From Marinobacter sp. (GTDB taxonomy: Bacteria; Pseudomonadota; Gammaproteobacteria; Pseudomonadales; Oleiphilaceae): 64,000 nucleotides of DNA. The DNA lies in contig JAKDUK010000004.1 of assembly GCA_030457765.1 (NCBI GenBank), positions 1-64,000 of the forward strand, in the 5' to 3' direction. A model generated the notes under the pieces. That model worked only from the letters and a program-made list of their open reading frames with translations. It was not told the DNA's origin and searched no databases. The number at the start of each line of letters is the position of its first letter. Within the stretch, counting starts at the first letter, position 1. Below, piece after piece: positions 45,064 to 55,255 of this stretch. The position numbers and the translations under genes were made by a program.

Positions 45064-45091
45064 AAAAAAAGAGCCAGCCCGAAGGCTGGCT
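45064..45091 (-). terminator. rho-independent terminator of the MalT-like gene
   Basis: AGCCAGCC-CGAA-GGCTGGCT with seven A on the left, which become a U-tract for leftward transcription. It lies about 210 bases past the MalT-like stop, so that transcript would carry a long 3' region. It may also slow dinG transcripts. Confidence 0.75.
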
Positions 45092-45272
45092 TATACAAGG
45101 GGTCCTCGAAAAAAACCCGTGCGTCTATTTAACGCTAAAGAAGAAATCTGAAGGCCTGAAGTTCCAGAATTCCTGGTGGGGGCTTGCCCTACCGTGGAAT
45201 CAATATTAAGGGAGTAGAGGGCGTAGCCGAATCGTCCAAAGGGCGTAGCGCCGGTGAATAGTTCTCTCCGAA

Positions 45273-45288
45273 TGTGACGGGTGTCACA
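45273..45288. promoter_or_regulatory. perfect CRP/Vfr-like palindrome in a convergent intergenic region
   Basis: TGTGA-CGGGTG-TCACA has both half-sites of the CRP consensus with the correct six-base spacer. It lies 15 bases past the MalT-like stop and downstream of both flanking genes, so its target is unclear. A small RNA, or simply a 3' hairpin, is possible. Confidence 0.45.
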
Positions 45289-45303
45289 AAAAAGTGGCAA
45301 AGC

Positions 45304-48012
45304 CTATTGGCTGAGAAGGCCCAGTTCCCGCGCTCGGGCCAGGGCCTCGGTTCTTCGGCCGACGCCTAGCTTGCCATAAAGGTTACGTATGTGGGCCTTC
45401 ACCGTGGCCGGCGCGACGCCCATGCGCTGGGCGATGTCCTTGTTTGCGCCGCCGGCATGGATCAGTTCCAGTACTTCCAGCTCCCGCTGGCTCAGAGGCT
45501 CGGCAAGGCTTTGCTTCTGATTTACCGCGGTAGGTTCGGTTGATGTCTGGCCCTTGGTACTCGGGTTCTTTTGGGGTTGCAGCAGGGATCTTATGTTGTG
45601 CTGCCAGCTTCCCTCGCTCTGCAGGGCAGGTAATTCAAGCAACAGCGCCTTTAGGCGGGGGCTTTCTTCAGCAAAAAGGCGCATAAAGCCAGCCTCTGCG
45701 GCCATGCTAACCGCCCGCTCAAGCCGCTCCCGGCAGTCGTTGCTTCTACCTTTCAGTGCAAACGCCTCACCGCTTACCAGCAGCGCTTCTACCAGGTGTC
45801 GGTTGTGCTCGTTTTGTTCGGTTTCGGACATAAGCACTTCAAGAATATCCAGTGCCTGCTCCGCTTTACCCTCTGCAATCAGCAACCGGGCACAACTGAT
45901 GCGGTTCTGTTCCCGGTTCAGGGGGTTGGTAATCGTTTGACTGGCAAGTAAGTCCAAAGCTTGTCGAGCCTGAGGTGTCTGGCCTGAAGCCAGAAAGCAC
46001 CGTGCCTTCAGTGCCGTACTAGCCGGTGGCTCAAAAACAATGTGCGCCCTGCGCTTGCGACCAATCTGTTCGGCGTCTTCCAGTGCTTCAATTGCCTTCT
46101 GGTATTTGCCATCGCTAAACGCCAGATGCCCGTGAACATGCTGAATAATCACATGTTGACCAGGTTCTGTGCCCTGGTCTACATGCTCCAGCAGCGGCGC
46201 TAGGTGGGCGGCTGCATCCTGTGTTTGGTTACGCTCTCGATGAATCTCTGTGAGCGCCGCATTAAGCCAACATGAGATCAGACGAGGCTGGGTGGGGTCA
46301 GAGTAATGCTGATCAACCCAGCGCCGTACCTCTGTGCAGGTATCCAGGGCAAGATCCATATCACCCCGGTTGTACTGTATCCAGGCCAACAAGCCACCGC
46401 TTGAAAGAACCGTGCTTGGCTTTCGTTCTACCTGGCCGTAGTGGACAGCAGACTTTAGCGCCTCTTCGGCGCCTGTTAGGTCACCCTTGCCGTAATTGTC
46501 TAACCCTAAACCGTAATAGGTCACAGACTTGAGTGGAATTCGGGTGTGGTCTATATCCGCGAGAACTTGTTGGGTCAGGTTGCTGGCACTTTTGTCATCG
46601 TTACGTGATCGAGCGAGGTAAGAACGTATAAGTGATATCTCACTCTGCAAGCCCAGTGCACCCTCTGCATCCGGGGCAGAATCTGCCACACGGCGTTGCA
46701 GCAGGTCCTCAACGTTGGCCAGTAATGGTTCAAGGTGATCAAAACGATTGGCAAAAAAACGGCTCCACACACGCAACATCTGTAGTTGGGCGCTTTCCTC
46801 TATTTGCTCTGGGGGCAGCCGCTCCAGCCAGTTTAAAACCGGCAAATGATAGCCCCCATGAATCAAGTTGTTGCCGTGGGTGGATAATACGCTCGCCAGC
46901 CATGGCCAATCTTCTTTTTGTACAATCTGAGTAATCGCTTCTTGAACCTGCCCGTGGTCTAAAAGCCATTGTACTGTGCGGTGCCAAAGGAGGTGGGCAC
47001 GCTCTGGGTTTGACTGGCGAATTCGTTGCAATAACGCATCACGAAACAAATCGTGATAGCGGAACCATTCATTGTGATTATCCAGGGGAATCAGAAACAG
47101 ATTTTGCGAAAGCAGCGTTTCGAGCATCTGCTGGCTGTCGGTACTGTTTATACTGCCGCTTGTGCGGAGCGTGTCGCACAGAGACGCACAAAGCCGGGGA
47201 CAGCAGGCAGTGTCTAGCAAAAAGGCGACAATAGACTCTGATTGCTTCTCCAGAACCTCACTAAGCACATAGTCACTTATGTGGCGTTCGTCTATGTGTA
47301 AAGTGTTTGTTGCCGTGTTGTTCCCTGATAGCGCAGAAAGCTGCATCGCTGCCACCCACCCCTCTGTCCGGCGGCATACGGCCTGTACTTCTTGCTCTGA
47401 AATGGCAAGCCCCATGGTGTTATGAAAAAACTCCCGGCATTCGTCTTCAGAAAACGCCAGTAATGCCGGGTGAATCTCCTGCACCCAGCGGCGTACACGC
47501 CAGCGAGCCAGTGGTAGGGGAGGTTCAGTACGGGAGGCTAACGTAATGGTGACACCGGCCGGAAGATAATCCACAAAATATCCGAACTGGCGTTGCACTT
47601 GGTCGGTTGTAATAAACTGGAAATCATCCAGCACCAGGTTCCACGAACCACCATCGGCGGCAAGTCTGTTGATCAGTGCCGTAATCGCACTGGTTATATG
47701 GTCATCAGTACCGCCGGCAAGGTTTTTGTGGCAAGTTTCTAACCCGCTCAGGCCGGCGTGTTCAAAGGCACTGGCCACGTATTGCCAGAAGCGCCCGGGT
47801 TCATCATCGTGTTCATCCAGGGACAACCAGGCAATTGGGCCAGATGTGCGGGCGCACCATTGGCTTACCAGCGTTGTTTTACCAAACCCTGCTGGCGCTA
47901 CAATAAGGTTCAGTCGCTTGGGCTGGCTTGGTGCCAACAGCGAGCTGAGGCGCTCGCGACGAACCGCTCGCGGATCTGAGGCGGGCCTGAGGAACTTGGT
48001 GGTTAAAAGCAT
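45304..48012 (-). CDS. MalT-family LuxR-type transcriptional regulator
   Basis: STAND regulator of about 902 residues, close to MalT (901). The N-terminus MLLTTKFLRPA precedes Walker A APAGFGKTT and Walker B NLVLDDFQFI. A TPR-like sensor region fills about 420-820. The LuxR helix-turn-helix at the end shows LSQRELEVLELIHAG and NKDIAQRMGVAPATVKAHI. The ATG at 48012 gives the family N-terminus; the track start at 48090 adds 26 unconserved residues. No maltose or alkane genes are adjacent, so the inducer and regulon are unknown. It is divergent from cysB. Confidence 0.9.
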   Translation of the reverse strand: MLLTTKFLRPASDPRAVRRERLSSLLAPSQPKRLNLIVAPAGFGKTTLVSQWCARTSGPIAWLSLDEHDDEPGRFWQYVASAFEHAGLSGLETCHKNLAGGTDDHITSAITALINRLAADGGSWNLVLDDFQFITTDQVQRQFGYFVDYLPAGVTITLASRTEPPLPLARWRVRRWVQEIHPALLAFSEDECREFFHNTMGLAISEQEVQAVCRRTEGWVAAMQLSALSGNNTATNTLHIDERHISDYVLSEVLEKQSESIVAFLLDTACCPRLCASLCDTLRTSGSINSTDSQQMLETLLSQNLFLIPLDNHNEWFRYHDLFRDALLQRIRQSNPERAHLLWHRTVQWLLDHGQVQEAITQIVQKEDWPWLASVLSTHGNNLIHGGYHLPVLNWLERLPPEQIEESAQLQMLRVWSRFFANRFDHLEPLLANVEDLLQRRVADSAPDAEGALGLQSEISLIRSYLARSRNDDKSASNLTQQVLADIDHTRIPLKSVTYYGLGLDNYGKGDLTGAEEALKSAVHYGQVERKPSTVLSSGGLLAWIQYNRGDMDLALDTCTEVRRWVDQHYSDPTQPRLISCWLNAALTEIHRERNQTQDAAAHLAPLLEHVDQGTEPGQHVIIQHVHGHLAFSDGKYQKAIEALEDAEQIGRKRRAHIVFEPPASTALKARCFLASGQTPQARQALDLLASQTITNPLNREQNRISCARLLIAEGKAEQALDILEVLMSETEQNEHNRHLVEALLVSGEAFALKGRSNDCRERLERAVSMAAEAGFMRLFAEESPRLKALLLELPALQSEGSWQHNIRSLLQPQKNPSTKGQTSTEPTAVNQKQSLAEPLSQRELEVLELIHAGGANKDIAQRMGVAPATVKAHIRNLYGKLGVGRRTEALARARELGLLSQ

Positions 48013-48178
48013 TGATGTTCCAGATGCCGAATAAATGATGATCTCGGATTGTGTGCTTTGTCTCGGGCAAGTCAAGGGCTGGAGAAACAAACATTGCTGT
48101 CAAATAAGCTGCGCAAGTGCCATTTTGGACTAAACTGACTCAGACAGTTCTTCTATACTATTAAAGAATGAAAAATAG

Positions 48179-49246
<1,068 letters not shown>

Positions 49247-49261
49247 CAGGTAACTGCCAGC

Positions 49262-49282
49262 CCCGCCAGTGTTACTGGCGGG
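49262..49282. other. hairpin at the cysB/cysH convergent junction
   Basis: CCCGCCAG and CTGGCGGG pair around a five-base loop that contains the cysH stop codon. No T-run on either strand. It may protect 3' ends or act as a weak bidirectional terminator. A similar element occurs between thrH and pabB. Confidence 0.55.
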
Positions 49283-49994
49283 CGATCAGGTTACCCGCAT
49301 GCAGGCCGCACTCTTTTTGTGTGGCTTCTTCCCACCACCAGCGGCCTTCACGCTCATGTTGCCCTGGCAAAACCGGGCGAGTGCAGGGCTGGCAGCCGAT
49401 GCTGACAAATCCCTTTTCGTGAAGCTCGTTATAGGGCGCCTCTGTCATTCGAATATAGTCCCACACCTCTTTTGACGTCCAGTTGGCCAGTGGGTTGAAC
49501 TTAACCAAAGTTTTATCTGGCCCTGAAAAGTTGGCATCTTCCTGAATAACCGGCACCTCGTTGCGCGTGCCTGGGCTCTGGTCTTTGCGCTGGCCGGTAA
49601 TCCAGGCATCCACGCCTGCAAGTTTGCGCTTGAGAGGGTTCACCTTGCGAATACCGCAACACTCGCTGTGTCCTTCTTCGTAAAAGCTGAATAATCCTTT
49701 CTCATTCACCAGATTCTGCACTTCGGCGGTGTCTGGGAACAGCACCTCTATATTGATGCCATAATGCTTGCGGACGCGCTCAATAAACGCATAGGTTTCC
49801 GGGTGCAACCGCCCAGTATCCAGTGTGAATACCTTCAGATTATTCGTAAGCTTGTGGGCCATTTCGATGAGCACCACGTCTTCGGCGCCACTGAAAGAAA
49901 TAGCGATGTTGTCATAGCGCTTGAAAGCGGCTTTCAGAATAGCTCTCGGGCTTTCCTGGCCCAGTTCATCCTGTAGCTCCCGGATAATACTCAT
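49272..49994 (-). CDS. cysH: adenylyl-sulfate (APS) reductase, CysH
   Basis: Sulfonucleotide reductase of about 240 residues. The PP-loop-like segment is [15 protein letters not shown], and the C-terminal catalytic Cys is in KECGLH. The two extra Cys pairs, SECCGIRKV and GCQPCTRP, indicate a [4Fe-4S] cluster, so it should reduce APS directly as in Pseudomonas rather than PAPS as in E. coli. The ATG at 49994 ([11 protein letters not shown]) is preferred over 50036. It is convergent with its probable regulator cysB. Confidence 0.93.
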   Translation of the reverse strand: MSIIRELQDELGQESPRAILKAAFKRYDNIAISFSGAEDVVLIEMAHKLTNNLKVFTLDTGRLHPETYAFIERVRKHYGINIEVLFPDTAEVQNLVNEKGLFSFYEEGHSECCGIRKVNPLKRKLAGVDAWITGQRKDQSPGTRNEVPVIQEDANFSGPDKTLVKFNPLANWTSKEVWDYIRMTEAPYNELHEKGFVSIGCQPCTRPVLPGQHEREGRWWWEEATQKECGLHAGNLIARQ

Positions 49995-50046
49995 AAAATG
50001 TCCGTACCTAATGCGGGTTTTAAAGAAGGTTAGCATTAAATGATTA

Positions 50047-50061
50047 ATTCCATGAAGGAAT
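50047..50061. promoter_or_regulatory. ATTCC-N5-GGAAT dyad upstream of cysH
   Basis: An inverted repeat about 53 bases upstream of the cysH start in AT-rich DNA. Position and the ATTCC half-site suggest a CysB or other activator site, but this is inference from placement only. Confidence 0.3.
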
Positions 50062-50236
50062 GACAGTCTATATGTATATATCTTTTTGTTTGTTCTGGTA
50101 GTGAGGGCGCGCAGGTTTGTTGTCGTTGCCGGTGCATTCTTCTCCGGTTTTTCTTATGATACCGCGCTAATAGAAGGGGAGCGCGCCTTGCTCTCGTTTG
50201 AAATCCTTACTTGGAACACTGAATCAGGAGATCACT

Positions 50237-50851
50237 GTGGAACTGGCATGTCTCGACCTTGAAGGCGTATTGATCCCGGAAATCTGGATCGCGTTTGCAG
50301 AAAAAACCGGTATTGAAGAACTCAAGGCAACGACACGCGATGTGCCGGATTACGACGTGCTGATGACGCAGCGGCTTAAGCTTCTGGACCAGCACGGATA
50401 CGGCTTGCCGCAGATTCAGGAAGTAATTGGTGAGTTGGACCCACTACCAGGCGCCCGTGAGTTTCTCGATTGGTTGCGCGAGCGGTTTCAGGTAGTGATT
50501 CTCTCCGACACCTTCTACGAATTTGCCATGCCGCTGATGAAAAAGCTGGGTTACCCGGCGCTACTTTGCCATAAGCTGGAAGTGGCCGAGGATGGCCAGA
50601 TTACCGATTACCTGTTGCGCCAGAGAGACCCCAAGCGCCAGTCGGTGCGTGCGTTCCAACTGTTGAACTACCGCGTTATTGCCACGGGTGATTCGTACAA
50701 CGACACCACCATGTTGGGGCAGGCAGAAGCAGGCATTCTGTTCCACGCGCCAAAGAATGTAATCGATGAGTTCCCGCAGTACCCGGCTGTGCAGGAGTTT
50801 TCAGATTTGAAGCAGGAATTCCTGAAGGCGAGTGCTGTTCACTCCGCTTAA
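50237..50851 (+). CDS. thrH: bifunctional phosphoserine phosphatase/homoserine phosphotransferase ThrH
   Basis: HAD-family enzyme of 204 residues, close to Pseudomonas ThrH (205). The nucleophile motif is CLDLEGV (Asp7), then VVILSDTFYEFA, and GDSYNDTTML near the end. The start is a GTG at 50237 with AGGAG six bases upstream and gives the family N-terminus VELACLDLEG; the track start at 50198 is too early. It can dephosphorylate phosphoserine or transfer phosphate to homoserine. It is convergent with pabB. Confidence 0.94.
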   Translation: MELACLDLEGVLIPEIWIAFAEKTGIEELKATTRDVPDYDVLMTQRLKLLDQHGYGLPQIQEVIGELDPLPGAREFLDWLRERFQVVILSDTFYEFAMPLMKKLGYPALLCHKLEVAEDGQITDYLLRQRDPKRQSVRAFQLLNYRVIATGDSYNDTTMLGQAEAGILFHAPKNVIDEFPQYPAVQEFSDLKQEFLKASAVHSA

Positions 50852-50888
50852 ATTCAGGCGGTTTGCATTGCCGGGCGCTGGCACTTTC

Positions 50889-50924
50889 GAATCAGGGCGA
50901 TAGCTAACCTAGTCGCCCTGATTC
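50889..50924. other. long hairpin at the thrH/pabB convergent junction
   Basis: GAATCAGGGCGA and TCGCCCTGATTC are perfect 12-base inverted arms with a 12-base loop holding the pabB stop codon. There is no T-run on either side. It is probably a shared 3'-end structure for both convergent genes. Confidence 0.6.
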
Positions 50925-52270
50925 AGCTTCTCGAGGAAATCCATCAGCGGCTTCACTTTGGTGAGGGTTTCCTGATATTCGCTTTCTGGTTCCGAGTCGG
51001 CAACAATGCCGCCGCCGCCCCAGCAGCGTATGGTGCCGTCGGACCGGCAAAATAGTGTTCTTATGGCTATGTTGCTGTCCAACCTGCCATTCAAGCCCAT
51101 ATAAAATACAGAGCCACAGTAGGGGCCTCTCCAGTGTGGTTCCAGTTCCCTGATAATTTCCATTGCTCTTATTTTAGGCGCTCCTGTAATCGAGCCACCC
51201 GGAAAGGCAGCCAGGAACGCTCTGAATGGCGTGACATCGGATCGCAACGTGGCTTTTATGTGGCTAACGAGGTGATGAACGTTATGGAAGGACTCCAGTT
51301 CGAAAAGCCCCTCAACTTTGACCGTGCCAGGCTCGGCATGCAGGCCAAGATCGTTGCGAAGCAAATCCACAATCATCAGGTTTTCTGCACGGTCCTTTTC
51401 CGAATTTATCAGTTCTTCAGCTAATGCCCGGTCTTCGGTAGTCGTTCGTCCTCTGGCGCGGGTACCTTTTATAGGGCTCGTGCTCATAATATTCTGACTG
51501 ATGCTCAGAAAACGCTCAGGAGAGACGGATAAAATGTCCGCTGCGCCTTGACGAATAAAGGCTGAAAAAGGCGTGGGGTGAGTTTTCGTTAAGGCCTTGT
51601 AGGCGTTCCAGCTATTGCCTTTATACCGCCCTTCAAATTCCTGCGAAAGATTCACCTGGTAACAGTCGCCTGCCTGAATATAGCGTTTGACCTTATCTAC
51701 ATTGGTTTTGTACCGGGTCGCTGTTTGTCTGGGGCGAAATGGCGCTGTTATCTCCCAGTTAGAGCTCGCAGGTGCCGAAGAGGTTTTGAGCCAGTACTCG
51801 AGTTTGGCTATTTTTTCTGCCGAACACTCAGGATGCAGCCACAGGTAGTATTTGCCAGTTTTCTGGTTATAGCTGGCCATCCAGAGGTAAAGGTTTGCCG
51901 ATAGGATTGGATCGGGCAGGGTGCGCCTGACCGCCGATAGTCGCTCTTCCAGAAGATAACCAAATTCAAAGCTGACAGTCCCGACCCAGCCTCCGACCAG
52001 GTACTCGTGGGTTTGTTCACGTTTTACCTGATAGTGGTTGCTGGCCTGCTCAACGCTTTCAATGCTTTGTTGGGCTTCGGCGAACGAGCATTCGCTTTTT
52101 AGTGTTTGCTTGCACTCGGTCTCCGCGAGGCATGCAAAACCTGCGAAATCTCCAGACCCCTTTGCACCGGAGATTCCTCCCAGATGGAAAAAATCACTTT
52201 GCACAGAAGCGTGCGCCAGTAGCGAATGATACTCGTCTTCGGTGAGCTCTTTTGCGCCAGTTGTGCTCAC
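50909..52270 (-). CDS. pabB: aminodeoxychorismate synthase component I
   Basis: Chorismate-using enzyme of 453 residues that makes 4-amino-4-deoxychorismate for folate. The TrpE/PabB domain has YQVNLSQEFEG, SPERFLS, the motif SPIKGTRARG and GGSITGAPKIRAME, ending GGGIVADSEPESEYQET. The start is a GTG with GGAGG four bases upstream. The glutamine amidotransferase partner PabA is not nearby. Absence of anthranilate genes favours PabB over TrpE. Confidence 0.92.
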   Translation of the reverse strand: MSTTGAKELTEDEYHSLLAHASVQSDFFHLGGISGAKGSGDFAGFACLAETECKQTLKSECSFAEAQQSIESVEQASNHYQVKREQTHEYLVGGWVGTVSFEFGYLLEERLSAVRRTLPDPILSANLYLWMASYNQKTGKYYLWLHPECSAEKIAKLEYWLKTSSAPASSNWEITAPFRPRQTATRYKTNVDKVKRYIQAGDCYQVNLSQEFEGRYKGNSWNAYKALTKTHPTPFSAFIRQGAADILSVSPERFLSISQNIMSTSPIKGTRARGRTTTEDRALAEELINSEKDRAENLMIVDLLRNDLGLHAEPGTVKVEGLFELESFHNVHHLVSHIKATLRSDVTPFRAFLAAFPGGSITGAPKIRAMEIIRELEPHWRGPYCGSVFYMGLNGRLDSNIAIRTLFCRSDGTIRCWGGGGIVADSEPESEYQETLTKVKPLMDFLEKLNQGD

Positions 52271-52443
52271 GCAGCCTCCGTTCTGAATCGAGAGAATGTT
52301 AATTGGTACACAGTTTCAGGATTGCTCGTTCGTTTGAACTGCTGGTGTAATGAAAACCGTGGAAACCTGCTGGGCTATCGGTTCCTATAGTAACAGGATC
52401 CACCTACTGAATTAACGCAGAACTTAACCCGGAAGGACCAGAT

Positions 52444-53052
52444 ATGATTAATCGCGTTTTGACTGTATGGCTGTGTGTGTTGGGTTTAATGATTGGCGTA
52501 CCGGCAGCCGCTCAAGAAGGTAAAGAGTACGAAGACCATATTCTTTCAGACGGTAAATTCACGAACGAGGAACTGGCGGTTGTTATTCTGCGTGCCAAAG
52601 ATGATTTGACCTCTCTGCTGGAAAAGGCGGTTGCAGAGGTGAAGGTAGAGATGGAAGAAACGGGTCTTTTCAGTCCCCAGGCATGGATGTTGATGAAAAA
52701 CCAGGATCTGAAGAAGGTATCGCTATCGGGGCAGGCTGAGAGCGCCCCCCCGAATATCAAGGTTCACATGTTCCGTGCAAGCCTCAGGTCTGTGGCGCGG
52801 CATAATCGAATTGATGCGGCGCTGATCGTATACCCTGGTTCTATCAAAAAAGACGGCGAAACCCAGCGCATTGTTGCGGTTGAGCATGAACATCGCCTGG
52901 GCGTGTCGGGACTCAAGCTTATCCCCCTGGACCTGGAAGATGGTGAGGCATCCTTTGGTGAGCCAATTTCTCAAAAAAAGCCTTTCGCTTTTTTTTATGA
53001 GGGGAAGCCTGAAAAACAAAGCGGCGACAAATTGAAAAAAGTAACCGAATAG
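52444..53052 (+). CDS. secreted protein of unknown function
   Basis: Protein of 202 residues with a signal peptide ending PAAAQ (about residue 24). The mature part is mixed alpha/beta, highly charged and without cysteine. Not recognised. A ribosome site GGAAGG lies about nine bases before the ATG. It is about 140 bases upstream of the FilA-like gene, on the same strand, and may be functionally linked. Confidence 0.75.
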   Translation: MINRVLTVWLCVLGLMIGVPAAAQEGKEYEDHILSDGKFTNEELAVVILRAKDDLTSLLEKAVAEVKVEMEETGLFSPQAWMLMKNQDLKKVSLSGQAESAPPNIKVHMFRASLRSVARHNRIDAALIVYPGSIKKDGETQRIVAVEHEHRLGVSGLKLIPLDLEDGEASFGEPISQKKPFAFFYEGKPEKQSGDKLKKVTE

Positions 53053-53113
53053 ATGTTGTTTGTTACGAAGTGTGAGTGTTTTCACGGAATCGGACTGTAA
53101 AACAATCTTTAAT

Positions 53114-53136
53114 GGAGTTGTGGGGTCACGAACTCC
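53114..53136 (+). other. stable hairpin in the leader of the FilA-like gene
   Basis: GGAGTT-GTG and CAC-AACTCC pair with one bulged base. It lies 55 bases before the start codon and has no U-tract; an mRNA-stabilising leader element is plausible. It could also end the preceding transcript inefficiently. Confidence 0.4.
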
Positions 53137-53190
53137 ACTTCCAAAATTAAGGCTCATACAACAACAAAATGAGTCGATAAGGAGATAAAA

Positions 53191-54168
53191 ATGAAAGGCC
53201 TGAAAAAACTTGCTCTTGTAACAGCAATTGCCGCTGCCCCGTTCGCAGCTAACGCAGATCTGAAAGCTCTTGACGACTCCGCTATGGGTAACGTAACCGG
53301 CCAGGCTGGTGTAACCATCGAATTGGAAACTCGCGTTTCTATCGGTGAGTTCACCTACACGGACGAAGGTACCTTCGCGGTTTCTGGCATCGAGATCGGT
53401 GGTGCGGACGCCAGTGGTTTGACCCTTACCGACCCTGCAAGTCCAGATGGGGGTTATGACCCTCAACCTGGTCTTGTTACTCAGAGTGAACTGCTGAATG
53501 ACCTGAAAATCGACATTGATGTTGCAGCCGATGGTGACGCCGTCATTCATGTAGGCTCCAACACGGGTGCCCCGATCGATTGGGGTATGCAGGTTGACAG
53601 TATGTCGCTGCGCGACAATGTTGAGGCGAGCTCCGCCACTCAGAACACCACGCTTATCTCAGGCCTGAAAGCTTGGGGTCAGCTGGCTGCCCTGGATATC
53701 CGCGTAGACACCAAAGATGTTGGCGGTATTGCGGATACCGGTACTCTGAATCTGGATGCTGCTTTCACGGTTGAGCAGATGGATTTTGATGTAGAATTCC
53801 TCGGTGTCGGCATTCGCGACATGAAGATCGTAGGTGCTAACGCCGGTGGCGCTACCTACTCAGATCAGGAAATGGCCGATCTGCTGGGTGACGATAACGG
53901 TGAAGACCCAGCTCTTGAAGGTAAGCTGGCTGCTCTTGCCTCTGGCAACAACCCACTTGGCCAGTCGTTTGCTGTAGCCCGTCTGGATGTCTATAAGGGC
54001 AATGGTCTGGGCGCTTCAGGTGCAACTGATGTTCTACGTGTGGATGTTGATGATGTGTTGATGGATGTAAGCGTTGCAGAAACCATTATTGGTGGCGCTA
54101 ACATCGGTACCATTGGTATCGACAACCTGCACATCTCTGACACCAAACTGGCTGTATACGGTCACTAA
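53191..54168 (+). CDS. FilA-like DUF6160 family exported protein
   Basis: Protein of 325 residues with a signal peptide ending AANA (about residue 22). Right after it is LKALDDSAMGNVTGQAGVTIEL, the start typical of DUF6160/FilA proteins of putative pilus systems. The rest is Gly/Asp-rich and looks beta-helical (repeated INIGxIGIDxLHI-like strands such as GGANIGTIGIDNLHI). Strong AAGGAG site seven bases upstream and a good terminator suggest high expression. Other fil genes are not visible nearby; a surface or outer-membrane role is likely. Confidence 0.8.
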   Translation: MKGLKKLALVTAIAAAPFAANADLKALDDSAMGNVTGQAGVTIELETRVSIGEFTYTDEGTFAVSGIEIGGADASGLTLTDPASPDGGYDPQPGLVTQSELLNDLKIDIDVAADGDAVIHVGSNTGAPIDWGMQVDSMSLRDNVEASSATQNTTLISGLKAWGQLAALDIRVDTKDVGGIADTGTLNLDAAFTVEQMDFDVEFLGVGIRDMKIVGANAGGATYSDQEMADLLGDDNGEDPALEGKLAALASGNNPLGQSFAVARLDVYKGNGLGASGATDVLRVDVDDVLMDVSVAETIIGGANIGTIGIDNLHISDTKLAVYGH

Positions 54169-54194
54169 TCTGACCTAGCAACGAGTAGTGTTGA

Positions 54195-54221
54195 AACGCC
54201 CCGCTCCGCGGGGCGTTTTTT
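54195..54221 (+). terminator. rho-independent terminator of the FilA-like gene
   Basis: AACGCCCCGC and GCGGGGCGTT with a three-base loop, followed by TTTT. Located 27 bases after the stop codon. Confidence 0.92.
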
Positions 54222-54250
54222 GTTATTGGAAAGATAATATGAATGGTCAT

Positions 54251-54284
54251 AAAAAACGGCAGCTTAAAAATAAAAGCTGCCGTA
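54251..54284 (-). terminator. rho-independent terminator of the leftward gene 54316-54993
   Basis: ACGGCAGCTT and AAGCTGCCGT pair around an eight-base AT loop, with A-run on the left giving a U-tract for leftward transcription. It lies about 32 bases past that gene's stop codon. Confidence 0.8.
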
Positions 54285-54315
54285 CTGTTTGAAGCTGGGG
54301 CGTGAGGTTTGCGGC

Positions 54316-54993
54316 TTACTGGTCAGGCACCGCAATGGACAGATCAAATCCGCCACCCGGCCTTGGCGTCAGAGTAACTGGCCCTTCATTAATGCCTTGC
54401 GGGATTTGTATTTGATCTATGCCCGGTGGGCTGCCAATGGAAAAATTCAGATTCTGCCCATCAAAACCAATACCCAGCTGATCGTTAAGAAAAGACTGGG
54501 TGAAAGGCTCATCCGGAATCTGCATTTGCTGCCCGAAGACCAATGGCGGGATATTGGGTGTGAATGCTGCAGGAGGCTGCGCTCTTGCAAGCTCTTCCTG
54601 GGGCAGAAGTAGCGCCCGGCGAAGGAATTCTTCCTCAGCATTTGCAAGGGCGTCGGATTTACCCTCGTCTGTAAATCTTTGCAGGGCTTTTCGGTAGGCT
54701 TCGTCTTCTGCTTCTGTGGTAACCGGTTCGCCCGGGGATATCGTCAGGGCGCGAATAATGCGCTGGCGGTCTGCTTCTGATTTGCGGTTTTCTTTTGGTA
54801 CCACTATTACCGCAGAATCCTTCACGTAGGTTTCGACCATCTCGTCTGAGGTCATGGCCTGAACCCCCGCGGTTGCAGGTGTCGGAACAGTAAAAGCCAG
54901 TGCAGCGGCAATGCCTGCCGCTATACGCGTAACGCTTTTGGTATGGGCTGTCGGGGCGGGATTGTGCCCGACCGGTAAGTTCCGGTTGTTCAT
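54316..54993 (-). CDS. exported protein of unknown function
   Basis: Protein of 225 residues with a long N-terminal stretch before a hydrophobic segment (AAGIAAALAFTVPTPATAG), probably a signal peptide of about 43 residues. The middle is charged and helical (EAYRKALQRFTDEGKSDALAN), and the C-terminal half is rich in Pro, Gly, Ile and Gln with repeated QIQIP-like strands. Not recognised. It is convergent with the FilA-like gene, each with its own terminator, so a link is possible but not shown. Confidence 0.72.
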   Translation of the reverse strand: MNNRNLPVGHNPAPTAHTKSVTRIAAGIAAALAFTVPTPATAGVQAMTSDEMVETYVKDSAVIVVPKENRKSEADRQRIIRALTISPGEPVTTEAEDEAYRKALQRFTDEGKSDALANAEEEFLRRALLLPQEELARAQPPAAFTPNIPPLVFGQQMQIPDEPFTQSFLNDQLGIGFDGQNLNFSIGSPPGIDQIQIPQGINEGPVTLTPRPGGGFDLSIAVPDQ

Positions 54994-55255
54994 AATGTTG
55001 CCTCTTGCTGCGATGAGCTCAGGTGCGAGGCGTGTCTGAGGTTACAGCAATCAGTACGCTTCTCTATAGTTACGAGTATTCGGGTTGTCTAACAGTATTT
55101 CAAGCGTGTGAGCGCTAGTTTGTGATCAGAACCCTTGATTTGCCGTACTGTTACAAAAAGCCTGGTGAAGAGGGTTAACATAGCGGTGGATTTTCGCTGG
55201 GGTGGCTCAGTAAAGCGTTGCACACCCACATATATGTATCGGGTTCAGGGGTAAA

